Assembly: GCA_027625915.1 (NCBI GenBank)
Contig: JANTQA010000033.1
Span: 8,246,001 to 8,310,000 of the forward strand
Length of the DNA: 64,000 bases
Origin: Anaeramoeba flamelloides
Taxonomy: Eukaryota; Metamonada; Anaeramoebidae
Reading direction: 5' to 3'
The notes beneath the pieces are model-generated. The model had not been told where the DNA came from. It saw only the letters and a list, made by a program, of their open reading frames with translations, and did not search any database. Shown here one piece after another: positions 55,661-64,000 of the stretch. A program made the translations under genes and the position numbers. Each line of letters opens with the position of its first letter. The first letter of the stretch is position 1.

Positions 55661-56480
55661 TTATGTTAATCTTACATTCTTAAATTTTTAACAAAAGATC
55701 CAAAATAAAATTTTATGTTAATATTGGATAGAAAATTTAATAACAAGATTTATTATAATCGTTCCTACATTTTGGCTAGTAGAAAAAAATCTAAATCAAT
55801 TTAGTTTTTTTGGTAAACAGGTGGTAATTTTATTAAACCACCTCTCTTCAATAATAAAAAAAAAAAAAAAATCAACAATTTTTTCAAATGAAATATTTTA
55901 TTTTTGTTTGACATATTCCTTGAAAAAAACATTTTAAAAATTTTATTTTAATATTTTTATAATAGAGACTTAATTTTAATCTAAGGATGCATGTTTGGAA
56001 ATAAAGTTTTTCCGGGAGTTTAGTTATCGAAGATTTTGGAAAAAAATTTTTTCCAACTTTTTCAGATATTAAAAATGATCTTGTTTTGTATTGTTATTTT
56101 CGTATTAACAATATTCTGTTATTTTGTTCTTGATAAGTTTGTTTATCTGTGCTTGATAAGTAAATTAAGATTTTTTTTTGATAGATTGTTTGGGTTTTTG
56201 TTTTTTTTTTTAAAAAAAACCCAGACGTTAATTGCTGTTCGAAATCATCTATTATCATAATATAAAAATCATTGGTTTGGTTTATGCCAATTTGAGAAAA
56301 TATTAGTGCTAATTTTCTCCAAGTTTTATAATAATATTAAATGTCAAATTACGGTGGTATAAAATTAATTATTTTTGAGAAAAGTTGTGTTTTCTACTGA
56401 TAAAATAAAGGCAGTCAAAAGTTGATTCAAATAAATTATGGAACATTATTTATAATTTAAAATAATTGGGCTTCTTCTTT

Positions 56481-57458
56481 TTAATATCTTTGAGATTTCA
56501 ATAATTCTAATTCAGAAACAATTCTTTGAATACTTGGCCGATCTTCTTGGTCTTGGCCCCAACATTTTATAATTAATTCATAAAATAAATCACTTTCATT
56601 AATTTGTGGTCGTTTCCCTTGGTAACCAACTAAACCGCTTAATTGAAAAGTACCAAAGCCTTCGAAAGGTATTTTCCCGGTGGATATTTCCCAGAGTATA
56701 ATTCCAAAAGAATAAATATCAACTTTATCTGTATAATTTTGTTCACCCCTTAATAATTCGGGTGCCATCCATCTAGGTGTCCCTACAATTGTATGGTTTA
56801 TTAGTGTATTTGATAAACTCATTGTTTTTGATAAACCAAAATCGGCGATTTTAATTTTCCCGTCTTCCGAAAATAATACATTTGGTGTTTTTAAATCCCT
56901 ATGAACCAACTTTTTGGAATGTAAGTATTCGATACCATAGGCAATATCTAGTGCGATTTGTATTTTTTGTTTCGGAGTTAATTCTTGTTTGGAATGTAAG
57001 AATTCATATAAATCGCCACCTCGACAAAATTCACAAATGATCATAATGTTTGAGACATCTTTAAGATACCCGCCATAAAATTTTATAATATTTGGATGGT
57101 TTAAATTGCATACAGTTATAATTTCTTGAGTAAAATCATTTAATTGATTTTCACTAAATTTTTTACCTTCGATTAATTTTGCGACAGCAACACATTTATT
57201 GTTCCAAATACCTTCATACACTTCTTTGAATGATCCATTCCCCACCCTTCTTAAGATCGTAATTTCTTTGGGTAAAATCTCTTGAAAGGTAACTATGTTA
57301 TCGATTTCCTTGAGAATAGTTTTATCTATTTTTGAATTATTCTGATTTTTTGTTAGTTCTTTGAAATTTGGATTATGGTTCTTTGAAAAAAATTCTTCAA
57401 TTTCATTTTTAACAACCAGATTTGATTTTTTTTTACATATTTTGAATACAGTTATACC
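56481..57458 (-). CDS. TKL-type protein kinase, 5' exon(s) unresolved
   Basis: A complete kinase domain ends in SELELLKSQRY and a stop. Visible motifs: glycine loop GNGSFKEVY, HRDLKTPNVLF, DFGLSK, GTPRWMAPE, VDIYSFGIILWE and the terminal CWGQDQEDRPS, which together indicate the tyrosine-kinase-like group. The beta-3 motif reads VAVAKL, so Ala stands where the ATP-anchoring Lys is expected, with a Lys one place later. The only in-frame initiator inside the domain is a GTG just before the glycine loop, which is not a credible start. The frame is open further up to 57473 without ATG and begins after a good AAAAAG acceptor at 57459. The upstream peptide GITVFKICKKKSNLVVKNEI looks like the end of an ankyrin repeat. 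The missing 5' part may therefore encode ankyrins (inference). Total kinase part about 325 codons. Confidence 0.85.
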   Translation of the reverse strand, partial: GITVFKICKKKSNLVVKNEIEEFFSKNHNPNFKELTKNQNNSKIDKTILKEIDNIVTFQEILPKEITILRRVGNGSFKEVYEGIWNNKCVAVAKLIEGKKFSENQLNDFTQEIITVCNLNHPNIIKFYGGYLKDVSNIMIICEFCRGGDLYEFLHSKQELTPKQKIQIALDIAYGIEYLHSKKLVHRDLKTPNVLFSEDGKIKIADFGLSKTMSLSNTLINHTIVGTPRWMAPELLRGEQNYTDKVDIYSFGIILWEISTGKIPFEGFGTFQLSGLVGYQGKRPQINESDLFYELIIKCWGQDQEDRPSIQRIVSELELLKSQRY

Positions 57459-58639
57459 CTTTTTGTGGTATTACATTGTATTTTTTGTTAATTTTAATAT
57501 TTAAATTACAAGTTTTTTTTTTTTTTTTTTTTTTTTTTGGTGTTTAAGAAAAGTAGAAAGATAGAGTTAAAAAATCAAGAATTCAATTAGAAGCTTTTTA
57601 ATTGCTTTATCAAAAATTAAAAAAAAAAAACATGACAAAATTTTAAGATCAATTATATCAAATAAAATTTTCAAAAAGTGCAGTCATATCTATTCTAGTT
57701 TAAATAATGTTATGAAAATTTAGATAAATAAACCTCATTTGAAAAAGAATAATAAAATATAATTTTTTTAACAACAATCATAAAAAGCTATTTTAAAGTC
57801 AGAAATCATTTATATGTATATCAAAACAAAAACTAACATTTTTTTTTTTAATTTAATCCAAAACAAAAAAATCGCATTGAAACAATAACTAAACTGATAT
57901 ATATTTCAAAAATTGTGACTCACCTGAAATAATGAATTAAAAAAAAAAGAGAGAGATTCTTTCTTATATAAGAATAACTAATTATTGAATCAATTTAATA
58001 ATTCTGATTTTGGTAATTATTATAAACATATAAAAACCTGATATTTCAAAAATTAAAAAAAATAAAATCAAAACAAAAAAAAAATTGAATCACAATTTTT
58101 AAAATGAGTGTTGCCGATTTTTTATTACTGAAATTTCACTGGAAAAAGGGCTAAAAAGAGGATTTTCTTGATAGTAAATATATTCGTTTTAAAAGATATT
58201 ATATTGTCTCGTTTTTTTTTAAGGTTTATTAGTATTATCTAAGATCTTTTTTTTTTTTCGCTTTGATTTCTTGCAAAGGAAAAAAAAAAAAAAAAGAAAA
58301 GAAATGAACAAAAATACAAAAAAAATTGGGAAAAGAAAAAATAATTGATGAAAAGTCTGAAAACAAAATTTAGAAAAGGTGCCGATCCAACTGATTAAAA
58401 GATTAAATTAGGCAAACTTGGAAAAACTTTTATTCCTCACTTGTTTCAAACTTCTTAATGGCTATCCAAAATTTATCTTCTCTGAGGGTTGAAATACTAT
58501 ACTTTTAAATTGAAAAAATGAATTAAAAGACATCCAATTAAAGGAAATTCAAAATATTACAAATTTTGGGTTTTTATGGAAAAGCATTATAAAAAGATTT
58601 ATGATCAAAAACTTTAAAAAATTTTCTAACAAAAGTAGG

Positions 58640-59160
58640 CAAAACTAAAACATTTTCTAATCAAAGGAATCCAGTTATTGTGAGTGAATTACGTGTATCT
58701 AAAGAGTTTGAATGGATGTTAGAAGAAATTATTTTATTTTGGAAATTTTCAAAATTGAAATCATTTTTTCTCATTTTTTTTTTAAAGGATTTTTTTTTGA
58801 TATCTAATTCATTTGCAAATTTTTTTTTTATTGCAAGATCGATAGTCACTTGGTAAAAAGGTGTTTTTCTAGTGTTATTGAAACAGTAAAAATGATTATA
58901 GAGGAATAATATTGATTTATATTGGAATTTTATTTGAGCTTCAATTGACCTCAAAATGAACCTTGTTGTTTTTTCTCAATAGATACACTCAGATTTTTAG
59001 TTTTTTAATTTTTGAAGAAAATATTATAGATTTTTAAGTTTTACTTCGTATAGGGATATCAACTATTCTCAGATATATGTGTTATTCAACTTATTTTTTT
59101 ATTTGTTCTTTCAAAGGTTGATTTCAAAAAATAATTCATATTTGGAAAAAAATGTTGGGA
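58640..59160 (-). repeat. Inverted dispersed repeat P, copy 2
   Basis: Reverse-complement partner of 54990-55660. It holds a 97-codon open frame (58661-58954) with FLYNHFYCFNNTRKTPFYQ, VTIDLAIKKKFANELDIKKK and NIHSNSLDTRNS, of which the first two are recognisable in copy 1. The pair flanks the kinase gene. The frame might be a fragment of a host gene family or of an unknown mobile element. Confidence 0.5.
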
Positions 59161-59548
59161 CACTCTGACCGAAACAAAGTTTAATAACAATTTATTTTAC
59201 ATATTATTTGACTGAATTTCCACTTTATTTTCAAGTATAATTATACCCTCACCCTAAACCCTATTTATTTTAAAATAAGGTGGGGGTGACCTTGGAATGA
59301 CAGGAAATTTGTATTTCCGAACATATTCGAGGTAAAATTTGAATTTGTTTTGTAAAAATAGTTTTTATCCTCATTACAAATTTTCGAAAAAATAAACCTA
59401 AATTATAACTTTTAAAAAGGTTTCTTGACTTTTCACAATTTAAAGTCAATGAATAAGTTGCTAATCAGAAAAGTAATCGCTACAAATTATGAAATTCGGA
59501 AAGTGATTAAGTTTCATTCGATTTTTTTCCAAAAGTGTCCCAAAAACT
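59153..59548. mobile_element. Candidate MITE with TGGGACACT ends
   Basis: TGTTGGGACACT on the left faces AGTGTCCCAAAAA on the right, about 390 bp apart, giving about 10-bp inverted ends. An internal hairpin at 59250-59290 contains CACCCTAAACCCT. No second copy was found in the window and no clear target duplication, so this is tentative. Confidence 0.35.
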
Positions 59549-60425
59549 TGTGCAATAAGACACAGTCTTGAGTTAACTTTTAATGTATAATCTGAGTACT
59601 ATTATTTTTTCTCCACAAATTAGCCATCTTTAATGACTACATTCCCACCTACCTCCCCGAGGTTGTTGAGTTATTGTGTTATTTTACTTTCATTACTCAA
59701 AAAGAATTTTCGTTCTAAAGAAATTGGACAAAAAATACTCTTTCAAATGTTGAAAACACCTGAAACAAAAAAAAAAATTTCAAATAGATTTTTGACAAAA
59801 TTGTTTAATACAAGAAATGACTTGAAGAGATTTTCAGGTACAAGTTCAAATTTTAAAACATTTCAAACTTGTAAAAGTAACTCTATAAAAATTTAGAGAA
59901 CATATTGGTGAATTGTTTTGTGTTTATAGATTTGAAATGGCAATTATGAAATATAAAAATCAAATTTTAGTAGGATAATAAGAAAGGTAAAAAAATTGTG
60001 AAAATTGTTGGAATTTAACTTTTTTTGAAAAAAGAAATTCTCTTTGTGGAAATTTAACAGATATTAAAGAACTCTTTCAAGAGAGCCTTTTTAGAAACAG
60101 TTTCACCATTTTAACCTGGAAACCATCGTCCTTAACTAGATTTAGTTTTCAACTACATAAAAATCTAATGACTTTTAGAAAGCTATGAGCCTTTTCAAAC
60201 ATTTCAAATATTTACAAACCTTTCAAACACTTTTAAAGGGGAAATATGTCGCTAAAGTGAAAATCTTTTAAAAGCCTTGTGATTTTTTTTTGTGTCGATT
60301 TTTTGTTGATCGCAATTTTTTTAACCAATTATTTCTCGATTAAATATTTAGATTTATTTTGTTTTGTAATTGCGTCTTGTGATTAAAAAGAAAAAAGAAA
60401 AAAAGAATTTTTATTATTTTTGGAG

Positions 60426-61452
60426 TCATAGGTGTTTATTGGTGATGCTCTTCTGTAAAAACTAGTTTCAAAATAAATTTTCATGTGATCAAATTTTTAA
60501 AATTCAAACTTTTAATTTTTTCATTTGAAAAGAAAAACTAAAAAGGAAAAGAAAAATGATGAAAAAGAAAATGAGAGTGAATATGAATAAAAAAGAAAAA
60601 AGAAAAACAAACTCTGAAATTTTTCAGGTTAGGATCTCCACCATTTTCAATTAGTATTGTAGCCAACCCTTTTTTCTTTTTTTGGAATTTAGCAAGGTAA
60701 TGGAAAGGTGTGTTACCCTTGGCGTCGGTAATTTTGATCTTGATACCTGCTTCTATCAAACATTTGAGGAGTTTTTTTTTACATTTCTTTCTTTTAAAAA
60801 AGTAGTGCAAGGGGGTCAGCAGTTTGTTGTCTTGCACATTTAGGTCCTGTAAATTTTTTACAAAAAACTGTAAAACTTGAAGATTGTTGATATTTGAAAG
60901 TAAAATATGAAAAGGAGACCTTCCGTTTTTGTCTTTAACGCTAATGTTTGCACCATGTTGTAGGAGGATTTGGATTTTTAAAAGATCTGGATCTGGAAGT
61001 TGGCACAAAGAAAATATTGGTGTTTTTTTTTTCTTGTCCAAAGAATTTACATTTGATCCAGACTCAACAAGATATTTAAAAATTTCAATATTGATGGAAT
61101 TATTAAAACAGGCAAAGTGTAACGGTGTTTCACCAAAACAATTGCACTCATTGACTTTAGCACCTTTTAAAATAAACACCCTCATGACGCCAATCGTGAT
61201 CGGAGACTTTGAGCAACACAATGAGTGTAGTGGTGTGTATCCCTTGTTGTTTTTGGTATTGATGTCAATTCCACACAAGAGAAAGTATTCCACGATCTGC
61301 TGTGAGGGATTCGTTAGGCAAATCAAATGCAAAAGAGTGTTGCCTTTGGTATCAGTTTTTTGGATATTGCTCTGATTGAATATCGCTTTGATCGTTTGGG
61401 GTGTACATGTTTTTAGTTTGTTGATCTCTTTCTTTGTCAGATTTTGCCCCAT
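60426..61452 (-). CDS. Ankyrin-repeat protein with predicted N-myristoylation
   Basis: The frame extends 56 codons upstream of 61452, but that extension is F/I/K-rich noise. The start MGQNLTKKEINK at 61452 is preferred. It fits the myristoylation pattern (Gly2, Thr6, Lys7), predicting membrane attachment. Seven ankyrin repeats follow with TPLH/TPFH signatures (KGNTLLHLICLT, KGYTPLHSLCCS, GETPLHFACFNN, KKTPIFSLCQLP, GRSPFHILLSNI, LLTPLHYFFKRK, KGNTPFHYLAKF). Exon 1 ends after PNLKNFR at 60613, where GTTTGT opens a pyrimidine-rich intron. Beyond it the open frame degenerates to phenylalanines. The last exon is uncertain. One choice, 60426-60452 after TTTTTACAG, adds KSITNKHL; earlier AG sites would add other short tails. 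No enzymatic domain is seen. Confidence 0.8.
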
Positions 61453-64000
61453 TTTTATTTTTTGTATTTGGAAATACTTTTTGAGGAGACTTAATTTAAT
61501 TGTAAGAAAAGAAAGGAGAATTTTGTAGTTAGTCAAGAAAAAAAATTTAAAAAAAATAAAAAATTTAATTCCGATAAAAAGACATATGTGGTAATTGATG
61601 AAATAATTTGAATTGACCATTATTGTTTTCAGGGTCTAACATCTTTTAATGTTTTTCATTCGTTAATAGTCCCTAAAGAAACTATTTTTAAATTATTTCC
61701 ATAAATCAGGAGAGAAGGTTTTTAAAAAACCAAGTGAGTAAAAATACTTTAAAAAATATGATATTGTAAATTGTTTGTTTGTGATTCCTATTTTACTTTG
61801 AACTCTTATTTCCCACTTTCTTTCAAATTTATCTATTTCCTCATCTCTAAAATTAATTCAATTTATTCTTCTTTTTTTCTGTCTTTTTTGTTTTGATCAT
61901 TTAACTCGATTGGCAAGATTAATTTTTTCCAAATTTAAATAAAGAAATCAATAATCTATTTGCTTAGTGTCTATTGAAATTTTGTTGTTCAGTTAATTAT
62001 CAGGTTAGTTATAATAATAGAAAAATTAAAGATTTTTCAAGGGTCTGTAGTTAACTAAAAAAAATCTTCAAGTAAATTTAATAGCAAATTCAAAAAAGAT
62101 TACTTCATCTTGAAATTAAAAAAAGAAACAAAAATCTATTTTAATTTAATACCAAACTTATTTTCAAAGCTATTATCCAAAATGAACTTTTGTTCTTAGA
62201 AGTTTGGTATTTTTCTCATTCTTAAAAAAGTTCAAAATCCATACATTTTTCCGAAATATTTTAAAAAAAAATAATTTTATAAAAAAAGAAAGTAATTATT
62301 TAGTCTTTGGAAGTAGGGTACAAAAAAAAATTCATTTTAAAATTAAAAATTCACAAGTTTTAAATTACTCAATATAAAAAATATACTTTATTTTTTAAAA
62401 AAATTACAATAATTATTTTTAAACTCTTTAAAAATATAATTTGTTTATTCATAGAACCAGTCAAATCAATTTTTTCTAGGGATTGAATGAAAAAATCTGA
62501 GAAATTGAACTAAATACCGAATTAAAAATTCTCCCGAAATTTAAAATTTTAAAACCTCGAAAATTCAACTTCTAATCAAAAGAAATACTTTTTAATTTGA
62601 TTATTTATAATCAATAATTAATAACCCAATCTTAATTATTTCAGTAAGCCATTAACAACCCAAAGGTTGAAGTATTTTTAGACTTTTAATTATTATTTCT
62701 TCAATTTTTTAATTTTTTTCAAACAAAAAACAAATTCAAATTAATAATTCAAAAAATAAAAAATTAAAAAATATGACCAAACGGCATATTTAACTAATAA
62801 TTCATTATTTATATTCTGAATATTTGAAAAAAAATATTACCTAATCTAATAAATTTCAAAAATTTATTTAATTGTGAATATATTAAATGATCATTTTTTT
62901 TAGCACTCTAATGTATTTAATATCTGATTTATTTTTCTATATTTTTAAAATGAAATTTTATTTAAAAGTTTATTTTACTGTCCAAAATCTCAAAATTACT
63001 CAAAGTGGGATTTCATTACAACAAGTTTTTTTTTTAGCAAATATCTCTTTTTATTTTTTAATCCTAAATATCAATTAAAGGTATCAAATGATTTGACTGG
63101 AAATTAAAAAGAGAAAAAATGAATTCTGTTAAGAATGATAACACATTTATCTAAAGTTAATGAATTGTTTTTTTTTATTATCATTGGGGTTAATTGGATA
63201 CTTGTATAAAAAATTATTCTATTATATATATTGGGTTGGGGGTAAATAAGAGTTACTATCGACTAAATATTTTTAAATATAAATAATTCTTACTTTTTCA
63301 ATTATTTTTTTTTGTAATAAAATTGAGGAATATATCATTTGTTTGTCTTATAATTGCCAACCAATCTATAGAAATTTAAACTGTAACATAAAAAAAGTTA
63401 AAAAAGTATCTTTTTTTAAAAATAGGAAGAAATCATTCAAAATTAGTAAAATAAGTTATAGAAATTTGGAAATTAACATTTTATGAGTCTTTTTCATTTT
63501 TTGATCAAGTAAAAATAATAAAGAATTTTCTTTTTATTTCTCCTTGATCATTTTTATGAAACAGGGTTTTTACATCAAACACTTTACAAAAGTTTATGAA
63601 ACAACAACAATATTAGTATTCTTAAATGAAAAAATATTTTGAGGAAAATCATAAAAATCAAACTAAAAAATACTACATCATTTTAAAAAAGTGATTTTTT
63701 TTTTTTTTTTATGATTTTGTAGGAATTTAAACCATTTTAAAGTTTTGTGTTTAAATAAAGTGGAAATTTTCTCTAAAAAATGTACTTACATTTACAATCC
63801 AACCTCCACAACTTATTTAAAGGTTGATTCCTCACTTTCTTAAAATGAGAAAAATCACAAAAAGTTTTAATTCTAGATATTTTTTACTTTTTTTAAATAG
63901 AAAACTTTATAACAGTTTTAAAAAAGCCATTAATATGTTAAATTAGCTGTTTAAAATTGAACTAAGATGATATTTTTTTATAATTTTTACGTTTCAAAAA
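61453..64000. other. Intergenic region
   Basis: AT-rich sequence upstream of the ankyrin gene to the window end. Open frames are short and compositionally noise. I recognise no gene, RNA or complete element. Confidence 0.55.

Larger units (their letters stand above)
52844..56480. other. Intergenic region
   Basis: After the Ras stop come a TTTTC pentanucleotide array and a less AT-rich patch (53160-53520) without a convincing frame. Repeat P copy 1 (about 54990-55660) follows. The rest is AT-rich and featureless to me. Confidence 0.5.
57459..60425. other. Intergenic region or kinase 5' intron
   Basis: Contains a T/A homopolymer at about 57510-57540, repeat P copy 2 (58640-59160) and a candidate MITE (59153-59548). 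Upstream exons of the kinase may lie here, but I could not recognise any. An 87-codon plus-strand frame at 59633-59896 is Lys/Ser/Thr-rich and unconvincing. Confidence 0.5.

Noticed and set aside
57243-57245. GTG as start of the kinase
   Set aside because: The open frame continues upstream past it, and cytosolic eukaryotic genes rarely start at GTG. A splice acceptor further up is more likely.
57900-57960. CAGGTGAGT on the minus strand as a splice donor for a kinase 5' exon
   Set aside because: No coding-like sequence precedes it, and the donors seen in this window have a different form (GTATGT, GTTTGT, GTAATT).
59248-59262. Telomere-like CACCCTAAACCCT
   Set aside because: Only about two units occur, inside a hairpin, with no array. 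Not enough for an interstitial telomere.
59633-59896. 87-codon plus-strand frame
   Set aside because: Slightly better composition than noise, but no family, no neighbours and no splice context to support it.
61453-61620. 56-codon N-terminal extension of the ankyrin protein
   Set aside because: Composition is F/I/K/L noise, whereas the internal MGQ start gives a myristoylation signal directly before the repeats.

Overview
The window is nuclear DNA of a very AT-rich unicellular eukaryote. Evidence for this is spliced ribosomal-protein and Ras genes, ankyrin, TPR, BTB and bZIP proteins, and long KE-, KN- and SN-rich low-complexity tracts inside proteins. The style (free-standing KEKEKE/REREREK linkers, TKL kinase, large Ras and BTB repertoire) recalls amoeboid protists such as Anaeramoeba or amoebozoans. 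That assignment is an impression, not a demonstrated match.

The window is gene-poor. From left to right: a divergent ribosomal pair eL42 (-) and uL22 (+) at 3.2-4.6 kb; a 2106-residue coiled-coil protein (-) at 8.3-14.6 kb; a BTB/BACK protein with a C-terminal glutamine-amidotransferase-like domain (+) at 20.2-22.1 kb; a decayed LINE 3' end at 23.1-24.3 kb; an ATG-less coding fragment at 24.3-24.8 kb; a bZIP factor (-) at 27.3-28.3 kb; an OGT-like 19-TPR protein (-) at 35.8-38.1 kb; a protein with an ING-like N-terminus (-) at 43.8-46.7 kb; a three-exon Ras GTPase (+) at 51.9-52.8 kb; a TKL kinase (-) at 56.5-57.5 kb; and an ankyrin protein (-) at 60.4-61.5 kb. I see no operons. Shared themes are translation, signalling (Ras, TKL kinase), transcription/chromatin (bZIP, ING-like) and protein interaction scaffolds.

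The long intergenic stretches are populated by non-autonomous DNA transposons, many present as pairs within the window. They include two ~1.39-kb TTAA-flanked elements (Kolobok/piggyBac-like), each carrying a nested Tc1/mariner-type element at the same place; two 717-bp TA-flanked elements with a pogo-like HTH remnant; short TA-flanked MITEs; and a 1271-bp element at 31.8-33.0 kb. The last has ends built from regularly spaced (17-20 bp) TCGCGA boxes, the most striking signal in the window. Other unassigned repeat pairs, palindromes, homopolymers and microsatellites fill in between.

Introns that I could resolve (eL42, uL22, two in Ras) are 137-222 nt, start GTATGT, GTTTGT or GTAATT, and end in an A-rich acceptor (AAAAG), which is unusual. 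Exon joins, element boundaries and percent-like impressions were read by eye. No alignment or database search was run.
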